DNA from: Halobellus captivus
Lineage (GTDB): Archaea; Halobacteriota; Halobacteria; Halobacteriales; Haloferacaceae
Direction of reading: 5' to 3'
Assembly (NCBI RefSeq): GCF_007655485.1
Contig: NZ_VJXQ01000002.1
Span: 531,434-595,433, forward strand
DNA: 64,000 nucleotides
Shown one piece after another: positions 44,620 through 53,409 of this stretch. Under the pieces are notes generated by a model. The model was not told the origin of the DNA. It ran no database searches and saw nothing but the letters and a program-made list of their open reading frames with translations. The position numbers were made by a program, and so were the translations under genes. Position 1 is the stretch's first letter, and every line of letters begins with the position of its first letter.

Positions 44620-45327
44620 CTACGGCAATCGCCGCAGATCCTCGAGCATCTCTTCTAAGTCGCGGTTCGAGATCGCCAGCGAGAAACCGTCGATAGTCGC
44701 GAGTGCGGGCGCGTGCTCCCAGAGGTCGTCCTCGGTGAGTCCGTGGAGGATGACGGCGTTCGGCGTGGGGTTGACGACGCGCATCGCGACCAGCGGCGAC
44801 TCTCCGCGCGTGACGCCCGTGAAGACGAGCGCGCGCGACGTCGACTGCCCGTAGAGGCGGTAGAACTCCTCCGAGGAGAGCCGCGTGATCGCCTCGATGC
44901 TGTTGATCACCGTGTGACCGCTGATCCGATCCTGGTCCCCGCGGACGAGTTCGGTCGCGTCCATCGCCTCGTACAGCGTCTCCAGCGGGATCGACGTGGG
45001 GTACTCCCGGAGGTCCTGAACGATATCGCTCTCGAAGCCTGCCGAGATCACGCGCGCGTACTGGCGGATACGCCCGCCGCCGCGGGACTCGTCGATGTCG
45101 AGCAGCGCCTCGACCATCCGCCGGACGACGCCGATCCCGGGGCTCTCGCGTCGGCCGCTCTCGTAATCGGAGATCACCGATGAGGAGACGTCCAACTGCT
45201 CTGCGAGCGCGGTCTGGGAGACGTCGAAATCCGTGCGCCACTTTCGAAGCGTCGCGCCGGGATCGTCACTCAACGTAATCTCGCCCGCGATTCGCCGCGC
45301 GAGGTCCTCTCTGGGCACCGACGTCAC
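44620..45327 (-). CDS. XRE-type HTH regulator (COG1395-like)
   Basis: 235 aa from GTG 45327. An N-terminal XRE helix-turn-helix (WRTDFDVSQTALAEQLDVSS, then VISDYESGRRESPG; about residues 30-60) precedes an archaeal-specific C-terminal domain (about 120-230: ETLYEAMDATELVRGD, YGQSTSRALVFTGVTRGESPLVAMRVVN). The combination is typical of archaeal COG1395 regulators. It lies convergent to hmgB, so regulation of that gene is only a guess. The longer frame upstream of 45327 has no HTH-family similarity. Confidence 0.85.
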   Translation of the reverse strand: MTSVPREDLARRIAGEITLSDDPGATLRKWRTDFDVSQTALAEQLDVSSSVISDYESGRRESPGIGVVRRMVEALLDIDESRGGGRIRQYARVISAGFESDIVQDLREYPTSIPLETLYEAMDATELVRGDQDRISGHTVINSIEAITRLSSEEFYRLYGQSTSRALVFTGVTRGESPLVAMRVVNPTPNAVILHGLTEDDLWEHAPALATIDGFSLAISNRDLEEMLEDLRRLP

Positions 45328-45543
45328 GATCGACAAACCTCCGCAATCGGTCGCTCTCGGTTCATACTGCTCGCATCTGTGGGAGGCGACCGCAAAAGCG
45401 TATCGAACACGGGGTTCGACGAACGCCGATATCGGAGACGCATTCGGTCTCGTCGCGTCGTCGACAGCCGATACGTGTCTGTCAGGCATCACGTCTCGGG
45501 AGAGATACCAGCGCTCTTGTCGGCTCCGTGACGAGGTGCACTG

Positions 45544-46062
45544 ATGACCGAGAACGCCTCCGAATCGAACGCTACCGTGCGCCCGTTCGACGAGCAAGCC
45601 GACGCCGAGGAACTCTGGGCGCTCAAGCGCGGCTTCGAGTTGGGGATCGGTGCGGGGACCGGCGGCGACGAGAAGGGAGCGATCTACGAGGAGAAGCTGA
45701 CAGAAACGTATCGCGAGCGGTGGCTCGACTGGGTAGCACGCTGCGTCGACGACGATCCGGGCTGTGTCATCGTCGCCGCCGATGACGATGCCGATCTCGT
45801 CGGCTACGCGTTTCTCCTGCCCGAGTCGATGTCGTTCGTCTGGGACGCGGCAGTTCTCAACGAACTCTTCGTCGACCCCGAGTACCGCGGGACCGGCGTC
45901 GCCGACGCGTTGATGGCGGGCGTGCTCGAATATGCCCGGTCTCAGGATCTCCCGCTCGACCGGCTCGTGCTCGACGTGGACCGCGAAAACGACAGAGCGC
46001 GGTCGTTCTACGACCGCTACGGCTTCGAACACTGGGGCGAGATGGTCGCCAGAGAGCTGTGA
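45544..46062 (+). CDS. GNAT family N-acetyltransferase
   Basis: 172 aa. The acetyl-CoA-binding motif A (LNELFVDPEYRGTGVADALM, about 100-119) and motif B (LVLDVDRENDRARSFYDRYGF) are clear. The N-terminal half is acidic. The acceptor is unknown; Rim- and Pat-like roles are possible. Convergent with the membrane protein at 46193, with repeats in between. Confidence 0.9.
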   Translation: MTENASESNATVRPFDEQADAEELWALKRGFELGIGAGTGGDEKGAIYEEKLTETYRERWLDWVARCVDDDPGCVIVAADDDADLVGYAFLLPESMSFVWDAAVLNELFVDPEYRGTGVADALMAGVLEYARSQDLPLDRLVLDVDRENDRARSFYDRYGFEHWGEMVAREL

Positions 46063-46089
46063 GCAGAAGGTCGGGGACCGCGGTTCGGT

Positions 46090-46204
46090 TCGAGGCTGCG
46101 TCCTCACCGGGTAGAGGCTGCGTCCTCACCAGGTAGAGGCCGCGATCTCATCGATTCGAAGCCGCGACCTCAGCGATTCGGGGACCGCCTTCTCAACGAT
46201 TCGA
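46090..46204 (-). repeat. Five 22-bp tandem repeats overlapping the stop of the 46193 gene
   Basis: Units begin at 46090, 46112, 46134, 46156 and 46178 (22, 22, 22, 22, 23 bp). On the minus strand each contains CGAATCG-N-TGA or CCNGGTGA followed by GGNCGCGGCCTC. The first, at the gene end, is the Asn-Arg-stop sequence of the membrane protein, so the stop codon is repeated down the block. Confidence 0.88.
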
Positions 46205-46780
46205 AACGAACGATCCCAGCGCGCCGCCGACGCCGCCGAACACGAGCGGGTAGACGAGGCCCGCGAGGAGTGCGGCGGTTACGAGCGTCGGTCCCGCCGT
46301 CGAATCCCCGACGGAGATCGAGAAGAGGAACGCTCCGGCGATCGCCAGCGGGAGGTAGCCGATCGCGACCGACGCGCCGCCGAACGCGCCCGAGAGTGGT
46401 GTCTCGGCGCGGCCGACGACGGCGACGAGTCCGCCCGCGATCAGGAGGACGACCGGCGGGATGACGAAGAGTGCCGCCGAGAAACCGTCGCCGCGGCTGA
46501 TGAGGTTCACCGCCGTCGAGCCGAACAGTCCGGGGATTTCGCTCGTGACGTAGTGGGTGCTGTAGAACACCCAGCCGACGAGTTTCCACGTGCCGGGATC
46601 GCCGGTGGCAAGTTCGAGGATGCGGGCCGCCAGCGAGTTCGCAATCTGCTCGCCGGTCATCGCGTACGTGATCGCGTACGTGATCGCGTAGGAGAGCAGC
46701 CCAGCTATGGCACCCATACCGAGCGTGCGGGAGGCCGGTGCGATTCCATCGGTCGTTGCGGTCGACTCAGGGCGTGACAT
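46193..46780 (-). CDS. Haloarchaeal multi-helix membrane protein
   Basis: 195 aa with about five hydrophobic helices (for example SALFVIPPVVLLIAGGLVAVV, VAIGYLPLAIAGAFLFSI) and a small internal repeat encoding ITYAITYAMT. It resembles the DUF7978 group of haloarchaeal membrane proteins in size and plan, but I do not assign it firmly. Function unknown. The stop lies in the 22-bp repeat block. Confidence 0.72.
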   Translation of the reverse strand: MSRPESTATTDGIAPASRTLGMGAIAGLLSYAITYAITYAMTGEQIANSLAARILELATGDPGTWKLVGWVFYSTHYVTSEIPGLFGSTAVNLISRGDGFSAALFVIPPVVLLIAGGLVAVVGRAETPLSGAFGGASVAIGYLPLAIAGAFLFSISVGDSTAGPTLVTAALLAGLVYPLVFGGVGGALGSFVSNR

Positions 46781-46856
46781 CGTTTCGACGTGGCCACGCC
46801 CCTATAGGTACTTTCTGGTTGCTCGCGATTGCTTTCAGTGCTCTGTCAAAGACGCC

Positions 46857-47315
46857 TCACTCGATTCCGACGCGCGGCTTTTCGCGCCGTCCGGTGAGTT
46901 CGTCCGGGCGGAGTCGATAGAGTTGGTAGTCCAACTCGCGCGGCGGCTCCTCGTAGATCGTCACGAACGGGATGTCGATCGAGCGGATCGCCTCGACGAC
47001 CGTTCCGTCGATCGTCGCTTCCGGGACCTCCGACAGCGGTCCCCGGGCGACGACCGACGCCCACCCCTTACTGTCCTCGACAGTGACCACGAGGGCGGCC
47101 CGATCCGAGCGCGCGAGATACCGTTCCTTTTCGGAATCCTCTCCGAATCCGAGGCGGAGGTATAGCGCCCCCTCGTCGGCGTCGTAGCCGTAGGAGACCG
47201 GGACCGCGTACGGGTCGCTTTCGTCAGCGAGCGCGAGCACGCCGACGCCGCCTGTCCCGAGCAGTTCGTCGATCGCGTCACGCTCCAGCACGACTCCGCT
47301 GTCGTCGTCGGTCAT
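46857..47315 (-). CDS. Pyridoxamine 5'-phosphate oxidase-like (split-barrel) protein
   Basis: 152 aa. DELLGTGGVGVLALADESDPYAVPVSYGYD and LYLRLGFGEDSEKERYL match the flavin-reductase-like split barrel of PNPOx-related proteins; SKGWASVVARGPL follows. Members bind FMN or F420; the haloarchaeal protein may be an F420/FMN-dependent oxidoreductase. Catalytic assignment is uncertain. The promoter faces rfcL. Confidence 0.88.
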   Translation of the reverse strand: MTDDDSGVVLERDAIDELLGTGGVGVLALADESDPYAVPVSYGYDADEGALYLRLGFGEDSEKERYLARSDRAALVVTVEDSKGWASVVARGPLSEVPEATIDGTVVEAIRSIDIPFVTIYEEPPRELDYQLYRLRPDELTGRREKPRVGIE

Positions 47316-47455
47316 ACTGGAAGTTCGCTCCGCGGAGGGTTAAACTGTCGTTCAGGCTAAATAAATGCGAGTACAGCCAACGAACTGGTAAGGGACCCGT
47401 AGAAGCCAAACGGAGACCCGCAGAAGCTAAACGGGACTCCCTCCTTCACCCCACA

Positions 47456-48997
47456 ATGACCGATTGGACCGAACGGTACCGCCCGTCGACCCTCTCGGAG
47501 GTCCGCGGCAACAACAAGGCCCGCGACGCCCTGAAAGAGTGGGCGGAGACGTGGTCCGAGCACCGCGAGCCGGTCGTGCTCCACGGCGCGCCGGGGGTCG
47601 GCAAGACCTCCGCGGCGCACGCACTGGCGAACGATATGGGCTGGGAGGTCGTCGAGCTCAACGCCTCCGACGAGCGGACCGCCGACGCCATCGAGCGGTT
47701 CGCGGGTCGCGCGTCCCGAAACGCGACGCTGGCGGGCTCTCTCGGCGGCGGAGGCGGCGGTCGCCAACTGGTCGTGATGGACGAGGCCGACAACATCCAC
47801 TACCAGTACGACCGCGGCGGTAAGGCCGCGGTCACGAGCCTCCTGAAGGAAGCGAACCAGCCGATCGTCCTCATCGCCAACGAGTACTACGACATGTCGA
47901 ACGGGCTGCGCAACGCCGCCCGCGAGATCGAGTTCCGCGACGTCTCCGCGCGATCGATCGTCCCGGTGCTTCGCGATATCCTCCGCAAGGAGGGAATCGA
48001 GTTCGACGAGGAGGCGCTCGAACGGATCGCCGATGCCAACAGCGGCGACCTCCGCGCCGCGGTGAAGGACCTCCAAGCGACCGCCGAAGGCCGCTCGAAC
48101 GTCACGCTCGAAGCCGTGACCACGGGATCGAGAAACCGCGCGGTCGGCCTCTTCGAGTTCCTCGATGCCGTGTTGAAAGAGAAACCCGCGGAGGAGGCGC
48201 TTCGGACCGCCTACGACGTCGACGAGACGCCCGACGACCTGCTCAAATGGGTCGAGGACAAGGTACCGCTGGTGTACGAGGGCGAGGAGCTCGCCCGCGC
48301 CTACGAGTTCCTCTCGAACGCCGACGTCTGGACGAGCCGCGTCTACGCGACCGACTTCGATTACAGCTGGTGGCGCTACGCGACCGACAACCTGGCCGGG
48401 GGGGTCGCGGCCGCGCGGGACCGAACCCGCGGCGGGTGGACGCGATACGGCGGCGCACCCTATCGCTCGACGCGAAACGCGACCCGCGACGAGGTCGTGC
48501 GCTCGATCGCCGAGTCCGGCGGTTTCTCGATGGCGACCGCGCGACTGGACGTACTGCCGTTTCTCTCGGCGATGACGCACCACTGCAAGCCCCGGGAACT
48601 GACCGTCGCGATGGCCGCGTGGTACGACCTCGACGCGTCGGCCGTCTCCTACGTCACCGGCAGCGGCGAGACGACGAACAAGGTGCAGTCGATCGTCGAG
48701 GACGCGAGCGAATTGCGATCCGAAGCGGTGGAAGACCACGCCAGAGGGGCGTTCGCCCAGCGAGAGGGAACTGACGGCCGCGACAGGAGGGCGAACGGAG
48801 ACGGTGCGGAGACAGACGGCGAAGAGGCGGGCGAGGACGGTGGTCTGACCGATCAGCGGGACGGCGACGACGGCCGAAGCGATCAGCAAACGCTCGATTC
48901 GGAGGCGCTGGACCGCGACGCGGAGTCGGACGCCGCGGAAGGAGACGAAGACCCGGCCGAAGACGACGGGCAGGCCGGGCTGTCGGACTTTATGTGA
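47456..48997 (+). CDS. rfcL: Replication factor C large subunit
   Basis: A 513 aa clamp loader subunit. AAA+ Walker A GAPGVGKTS (about 43-51), Walker B VVMDEADN, sensor region and RFC lid (residues to about 230), then RFC collar (to about 430). An acidic linker (DGDDGRSDQQTLDSEALD) ends in a PIP-box QAGLSDFM (506-513) for PCNA binding. With RfcS subunits it loads PCNA on primed DNA. Full length; no split or intein seen. Confidence 0.96.
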   Translation: MTDWTERYRPSTLSEVRGNNKARDALKEWAETWSEHREPVVLHGAPGVGKTSAAHALANDMGWEVVELNASDERTADAIERFAGRASRNATLAGSLGGGGGGRQLVVMDEADNIHYQYDRGGKAAVTSLLKEANQPIVLIANEYYDMSNGLRNAAREIEFRDVSARSIVPVLRDILRKEGIEFDEEALERIADANSGDLRAAVKDLQATAEGRSNVTLEAVTTGSRNRAVGLFEFLDAVLKEKPAEEALRTAYDVDETPDDLLKWVEDKVPLVYEGEELARAYEFLSNADVWTSRVYATDFDYSWWRYATDNLAGGVAAARDRTRGGWTRYGGAPYRSTRNATRDEVVRSIAESGGFSMATARLDVLPFLSAMTHHCKPRELTVAMAAWYDLDASAVSYVTGSGETTNKVQSIVEDASELRSEAVEDHARGAFAQREGTDGRDRRANGDGAETDGEEAGEDGGLTDQRDGDDGRSDQQTLDSEALDRDAESDAAEGDEDPAEDDGQAGLSDFM

Positions 48998-49004
48998 TCC
49001 TCGA

Positions 49005-49046
49005 TTCGACCACGCGGTCGACCTCGTTCGACTACGCGGTCAGTCG
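49005..49046 (-). repeat. Two 22-bp repeats overlapping the stop of the 49032 gene
   Basis: Two units, TTCGACCACGCGGTCGACCTCG (49005-49026, listed as its two halves TTCGACCACGCGG and TCGACCTCG) and TTCGACTACGCGGTCAGTCG (49027-49046). The second holds the minus-strand stop TAG of the membrane protein at 49032-49034; the first continues towards the rfcL end. Confidence 0.7.
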
Positions 49047-49568
49047 TCCGCGGAGGAACCGAGACGCTGCCGCGTCGAGAGCGACACTTCCGAGCGCGCC
49101 CGGAGCGGCCAGCAACGCGCCGAGCGCCGCGGCTTCGAGTGCACTGGTGAGCGCGATTCCGGCGAGCGCGCCGCCGATCCCGCCGAGAGCGTAGCCCGCG
49201 GTCGCACAGCGGAGCGCGTGCGGCCACGAGACCTCTCGCAAGACGACCGTCACCGCCGCACCGGCCGCGATCGGAATTCCCTCGACGACGACCGCGAGGA
49301 AGAGGCCCGCCACGAGGACGACCGCAGTCGTCCGAAGCAGTCCGACGATCACACCCGCGGCGAGGTCGAGGTCGGTCCCGAGATTGAGGACGGCGACGCC
49401 GACGCCACCGACGAGGGCGACGGCGTGGGTCCCCACCAGCGCCCATTCGATCCGCGCGCTGGTCGCGCGGGCGACGAGCAGGCTCACGGCGGCGAGGACC
49501 GGGAGGGCGAGGAAGAGTCCGATCGCCGCGAGGATAACGACGAATCCGAGACCGGGGACGTTGGTCAC
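49032..49568 (-). CDS. Predicted multi-helix membrane protein
   Basis: 178 aa, Ala/Val/Leu/Gly-rich with about five transmembrane segments (FVVILAAIGLFLALPVLAAV, TAVVLVAGLFLAVVVEGIPI, and AGYALGGIGGALAGIALT). I do not recognise the family. Convergent with rfcL. Its last codons form part of a 22-bp repeat. Confidence 0.7.
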   Translation of the reverse strand: MTNVPGLGFVVILAAIGLFLALPVLAAVSLLVARATSARIEWALVGTHAVALVGGVGVAVLNLGTDLDLAAGVIVGLLRTTAVVLVAGLFLAVVVEGIPIAAGAAVTVVLREVSWPHALRCATAGYALGGIGGALAGIALTSALEAAALGALLAAPGALGSVALDAAASRFLRGRLTA

Positions 49569-49623
49569 GGCCGACGCTACACGGCGGTTCGGTAAGTGTT
49601 TTGTCGGGAATCGAGTTCCCGGT

Positions 49624-50409
49624 TCAAAGGATCTTTGAGAGGAACTGCTCGCCGCGGTCGGTCTCGGGACGCTCGAAGAACGACTCGGGATCGCCGGTTT
49701 CGACGATCCGCCCCTCGTCCATCAGCACGATGCGGTCGCCCACCTCGCGGGCGAAGCCCATCTCGTGGGTGACGACCATCATCGTCATCCCGTCGGCCGC
49801 GAGCTCGCGCATCACTTCGAGCACCTCGCCCACGAGTTCGGGATCGAGCGCGCTCGTCACTTCGTCGAAGAGCATCACTTTCGGGTCCATCGCGAGTGCG
49901 CGGGCGATGGCGACGCGCTGCTGTTGCCCGCCGGAGAGCTGATTCGGATAGGAGTCGGCCTGATCGAGCAACCCGACGTCCGCGAGGAGTTCCTCCGCGC
50001 GCTGTCGGGCCTTCGCCTCCGGAATGCCCCGGACTTTCCGCGGTGCAAGCGTCACGTTTTCGAGCGCGGTCTTGTGCGGGAAGAGGTTGAACGACTGAAA
50101 CACCATCCCGATGCGCTGGCGGAGGCGGTTGATGTCGGCGTCGGGGTCAGAGATCGAGCGACCGTCCAGTCTGATCTCGCCGTTTTGGATCTCCTCTAAG
50201 CGATTGGCACAGCGAAGCAGCGTCGACTTCCCCGAACCGGAGGGGCCGACGACGACGCACACTTCGCCGTCATCGACGTCGAGGGAGACGTCTTTCAGGA
50301 CGTGCGTCTCCCCGAAGTACTTGTCAACGTGCTCGAATTCGAGCAGCACGCGTTCGCTGCTATCGGTCGGTGCGCCGTCACGGCTCGGTCCGTCGGTGTC
50401 GTCGGTCAT
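49624..50409 (-). CDS. Polar amino acid ABC transporter ATPase (GlnQ-like)
   Basis: 261 aa. Walker [14 protein letters not shown]-loop FQSFNLFPH, signature LSGGQQQR, Walker [13 protein letters not shown] and H-loop VTHEMG are intact. [16 protein letters not shown] is typical of the polar amino acid (GlnQ/HisP) branch. It energises import with the permease at 50406 and binding protein at 51267. Start overlaps the permease stop by four bases. Confidence 0.95.
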   Translation of the reverse strand: MTDDTDGPSRDGAPTDSSERVLLEFEHVDKYFGETHVLKDVSLDVDDGEVCVVVGPSGSGKSTLLRCANRLEEIQNGEIRLDGRSISDPDADINRLRQRIGMVFQSFNLFPHKTALENVTLAPRKVRGIPEAKARQRAEELLADVGLLDQADSYPNQLSGGQQQRVAIARALAMDPKVMLFDEVTSALDPELVGEVLEVMRELAADGMTMMVVTHEMGFAREVGDRIVLMDEGRIVETGDPESFFERPETDRGEQFLSKIL

Positions 50410-51233
50410 CGTGAATCACCGCCCCAGTCCGAACGAGCTTCGAGATATTCGACGAGCCGCCCCATCGGAATCGTGATCGACAGGTACGCGATCGCGACGA
50501 GCACCAGCGGCGTCCACGGATCGAACGTCGCGCTGTTGACGCTGCGGAACTGCTGGATGAGTTCGGGGACGGCGATGACAGTCAGCAGCGAGGTGTCCTT
50601 CACGAGAATGATCTGATCGTTCCCGACCGCCGCGAGCGCGTTGCGCCACGCCTGCGGGATGACGACCTCGCGCATCGCCTGCACGTAGCCCATCCCGAGC
50701 GAGCGGGCGGCTTCCATCTGGCCCTCGTGAACCGCGCCGATACCCCCTCGGACTGCCTCGCCGACGTATGCCGCGTGGTTGAGCGTCAGTGCGATGATCG
50801 CCGTCGGGATCCCCCAATCGGAGATCGGAAACGTCCCGGGCCACAGCGTCGGAATGCCGAAGTAGACGACGAAGATCTGAAAGAGCAGCGGGGTCCCGCG
50901 GAAGAACTGGACGTACGCCGCCGAGATACCGCTCGTGATCGCCGTCTTCGAGACGCGTGCGAGGCCGACGAAGATCCCGGACGTCACCGACAGCACGCTG
51001 CTCGTGACGACGATGCCGAGCACCAGTCCGTAAGCCCTGATGAACTGCGGTAAGATCGTCGGGATCAGGCCGTAGTTGACCTGTGACGTCAGGATGTACA
51101 GGAGTAAGAGGACGATACCGAGTGCGAACAGACCCGACAGCCCGACGCCGAGATACTTCAGCGTCTGATCGTCGAAGAACCCGTCGGCAGCGGCGTTGGC
51201 TTCGGGTGATGCGCCCGAGTATGAATCAGCCAT
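50406..51233 (-). CDS. Polar amino acid ABC transporter permease
   Basis: 275 aa with five to six helices. HisM/GlnP family: [20 protein letters not shown] (RGTPL motif) and the EAA-type loop [24 protein letters not shown] that contacts the ATPase. A 35-residue cytoplasmic N terminus is unusually long. Middle gene of the three-gene operon. Confidence 0.95.
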   Translation of the reverse strand: MADSYSGASPEANAAADGFFDDQTLKYLGVGLSGLFALGIVLLLLYILTSQVNYGLIPTILPQFIRAYGLVLGIVVTSSVLSVTSGIFVGLARVSKTAITSGISAAYVQFFRGTPLLFQIFVVYFGIPTLWPGTFPISDWGIPTAIIALTLNHAAYVGEAVRGGIGAVHEGQMEAARSLGMGYVQAMREVVIPQAWRNALAAVGNDQIILVKDTSLLTVIAVPELIQQFRSVNSATFDPWTPLVLVAIAYLSITIPMGRLVEYLEARSDWGGDSR

Positions 51234-51266
51234 TGTTGGGGCGAGGTGGGTAGCGTTCTGCGCGCG

Positions 51267-52157
51267 TTATCCGGAGAAGTACTCCGAGTAGATCTCGTCG
51301 TACGTGCCGTCTTCTCTGATCGCCGCGAGCGCCTCGTTGACGCGCTCGCGGAACTCGTCGTCGTCCTGTCGGAAGGCGATACCGTAGTTCTCGACCGTGA
51401 GCGTGAGGTACGGCGGCGCTTCTTGGTCGCTCTCGGCGGCCGCGCCGTCCCCCTCGAGGAAGACGACGTCGTCGCGGTCGTTCGCGAACTCCGCGTTGAC
51501 GGTGTTGTCGTTGATGATCGCGTCGACCTGTCCGTTGATGAGCGCCTGGAACGCCCCGGAGATCTGGTCGTAGCTCTTGATATCGAGGTCGCCGTCGAAC
51601 TCCGTCTGGAGCTCCTCGGCGGCGGTCGCACCGGTGGTCCCCTTCTGGACGCCGACGGGGTGCCCCTGCAGATCCGCTTTCGACGTGATCTCGCCGTCGT
51701 CGCGGACGATAACCGTCTGATAGGCCGTGAAGTACGGATCCGAGAAGTCGACCTGCTCTGCTCGCTCGTCGTTGATCGTCATCGCGGACATGATGATCCG
51801 GAAGTTGTTGTTGTTGAGCGAGGGGATGATCGAGTCGAAACTGGTCGCCTTGAACTCGTAGTCGACGCCGAGCTGGTCTTCGAAGACCGCTGCCGCGATG
51901 TCCACGTCGAAACCGGTGAGTTCGCCCGAGGTCGTCTCGTACTCGAACGGCCGGTACGGGATGTCCGAACCGATGACGACGTTCGAGGGGACGACCGATT
52001 CCGTGGTCGCCGCGTCGGTCTGCGTCGAGTCCGAACCCGAATCGCCGTCCGCTTCGGTCGTCGATTCCTGTCCGCCAGACCCGCCGCCGGTACATCCGGC
52101 GAGGAGACCGCCAGCGAGGACGCCCGCGCCGGTCTTCACGTAGGTCCGTCTGTCCAT
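51267..52157 (-). CDS. Polar amino acid ABC transporter binding lipoprotein
   Basis: 296 aa from ATG 52157 (MDRRTYVKTGAGVLAGGLLAGC). Tat-type twin-Arg and lipobox Cys; a Thr/Ser/Glu linker then the periplasmic type II binding fold: VIGSDIPYRPFEYETTSGEL, GFDVDIAAAVF, DIKSYDQISGAF, YGIAFRQDDDEF. It delivers the ligand to the permease. First gene of the operon; ligand probably a polar or cationic amino acid. Confidence 0.94.
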   Translation of the reverse strand: MDRRTYVKTGAGVLAGGLLAGCTGGGSGGQESTTEADGDSGSDSTQTDAATTESVVPSNVVIGSDIPYRPFEYETTSGELTGFDVDIAAAVFEDQLGVDYEFKATSFDSIIPSLNNNNFRIIMSAMTINDERAEQVDFSDPYFTAYQTVIVRDDGEITSKADLQGHPVGVQKGTTGATAAEELQTEFDGDLDIKSYDQISGAFQALINGQVDAIINDNTVNAEFANDRDDVVFLEGDGAAAESDQEAPPYLTLTVENYGIAFRQDDDEFRERVNEALAAIREDGTYDEIYSEYFSG

Positions 52158-52330
52158 AACATCGTCTCGTAATAGAGAACCATATAACAACGTGTCGTTT
52201 CGGCACACGTCTGTTCACCCGTCTCACCCCGTTTCGACCGTTCCTGCTGCGATATTCCGATCGCGTTCGTGGTCGATCCGAGTGGCAGTCCCTCTCGATT
52301 GGTCACCCTCAATCGATCGCACCCGAACGG

Positions 52331-53170
52331 TCAGTCGCTCCCGGAAATCGCACGTGCGTCGGTCGCGCCGCCGCGGATTCGTGCGACGTACCACGCCGCG
52401 GCGACGAGTCCGAGTGCGAGGAGCGTCCCGCCGACGGAGACGTACTGCAGCGTGCCGCCGTACACGAGCCGTCCGATGACCAACAGCGAGATGACCACGA
52501 GCGCGGCCGCCGCGCTCAGGCGGCGGAGCGGTCGGGACGTCACTCCCACACCCGCCGGAGCGGCCCACACCGCCGCCGCCAAGAGCGCGGTGTAGGCGGC
52601 GAGGCCGAGTGAGTAATACACCGCCTGGACGGTCGGCCCGAAGGTGACGAAGGTGTGCGGCGTCAGGACGAGTAAGATCGGGAGTAACCCCGACGCGGCC
52701 GCGAGCGAGCCTCGTATCCGATCCCGCGCCGCGGCGTCTGTCGCGGGTTCGTACGCCCACGCGGACGCCAGCGCGACGCCCGTGAAGATGATCGAGGCCG
52801 TCCCGAAGTGCGCTAAGAGAATGGCCCACTGGTAGGTCGTCACCGTGAGCGCCCCGAGGATGATCTGGGAGGGGAGAAGGATCGTCGCCCCCGCCAGCGC
52901 CAGGCGAACGCGGCGGTCCGCGCCCTGCCGCCACGCCAGAACCGTCGTTCCCAGGACGACGAAACCGGTGATCATCGCGACGAGTCGGTGGAACCACTCG
53001 ACGAAACTGCTCCAGTTCGCCGGGAACAGCCCGAGATAGCCGTCACAGAAGGGCCATCGACCGGCGCAGGTCAATCCCGCTCCCGTCGAGGCGGTGTACA
53101 CGCCGAGTACCATCAAGATACCCGTGAGCGCGGCGGAAACGCCGACGAACCGTCGGAGACGCGCATCCAT
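52331..53170 (-). CDS. ctaA: Heme A synthase (CtaA/COX15)
   Basis: 279 aa with eight helices. Heme-binding His pairs: EWFHRLVAMITGF (with GAGLTCAGRWPFCDGY in the first external loop) and LAHFGTASIIFTG. It oxidises heme O to heme A for terminal oxidases. Two Cys of the loop are conserved as in the short archaeal CtaA. Stand-alone; ctaB is not in the window. Confidence 0.92.
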   Translation of the reverse strand: MDARLRRFVGVSAALTGILMVLGVYTASTGAGLTCAGRWPFCDGYLGLFPANWSSFVEWFHRLVAMITGFVVLGTTVLAWRQGADRRVRLALAGATILLPSQIILGALTVTTYQWAILLAHFGTASIIFTGVALASAWAYEPATDAAARDRIRGSLAAASGLLPILLVLTPHTFVTFGPTVQAVYYSLGLAAYTALLAAAVWAAPAGVGVTSRPLRRLSAAAALVVISLLVIGRLVYGGTLQYVSVGGTLLALGLVAAAWYVARIRGGATDARAISGSD

Positions 53171-53409
53171 ACGCGCACGTCGGGAGCGAAGCTACTTGAA
53201 TCGCTCTTTCGGAGCGTCCCGGCCGCCATCAAAGACGGCGGGAGACGGGAACAGCCAACTGTTCGAACGGGCGCTGCGGGAGGGATGTCAGAACCGGCGC
53301 AGGGACGCCTCTGACGCCGTCGAGAACTCGTATTCGAGTTGTAGTTCGTCGTCTGTCGAATCACCATTCGACAGATAGCTTTTTTTGTGCCGGTATCATC
53401 GCCGCCGCT

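Noticed and set aside
45328-46107. N-terminal extension of the HTH regulator to 46107
   Set aside because: It is antisense to the GNAT gene; the HTH domain begins after the GTG at 45327.
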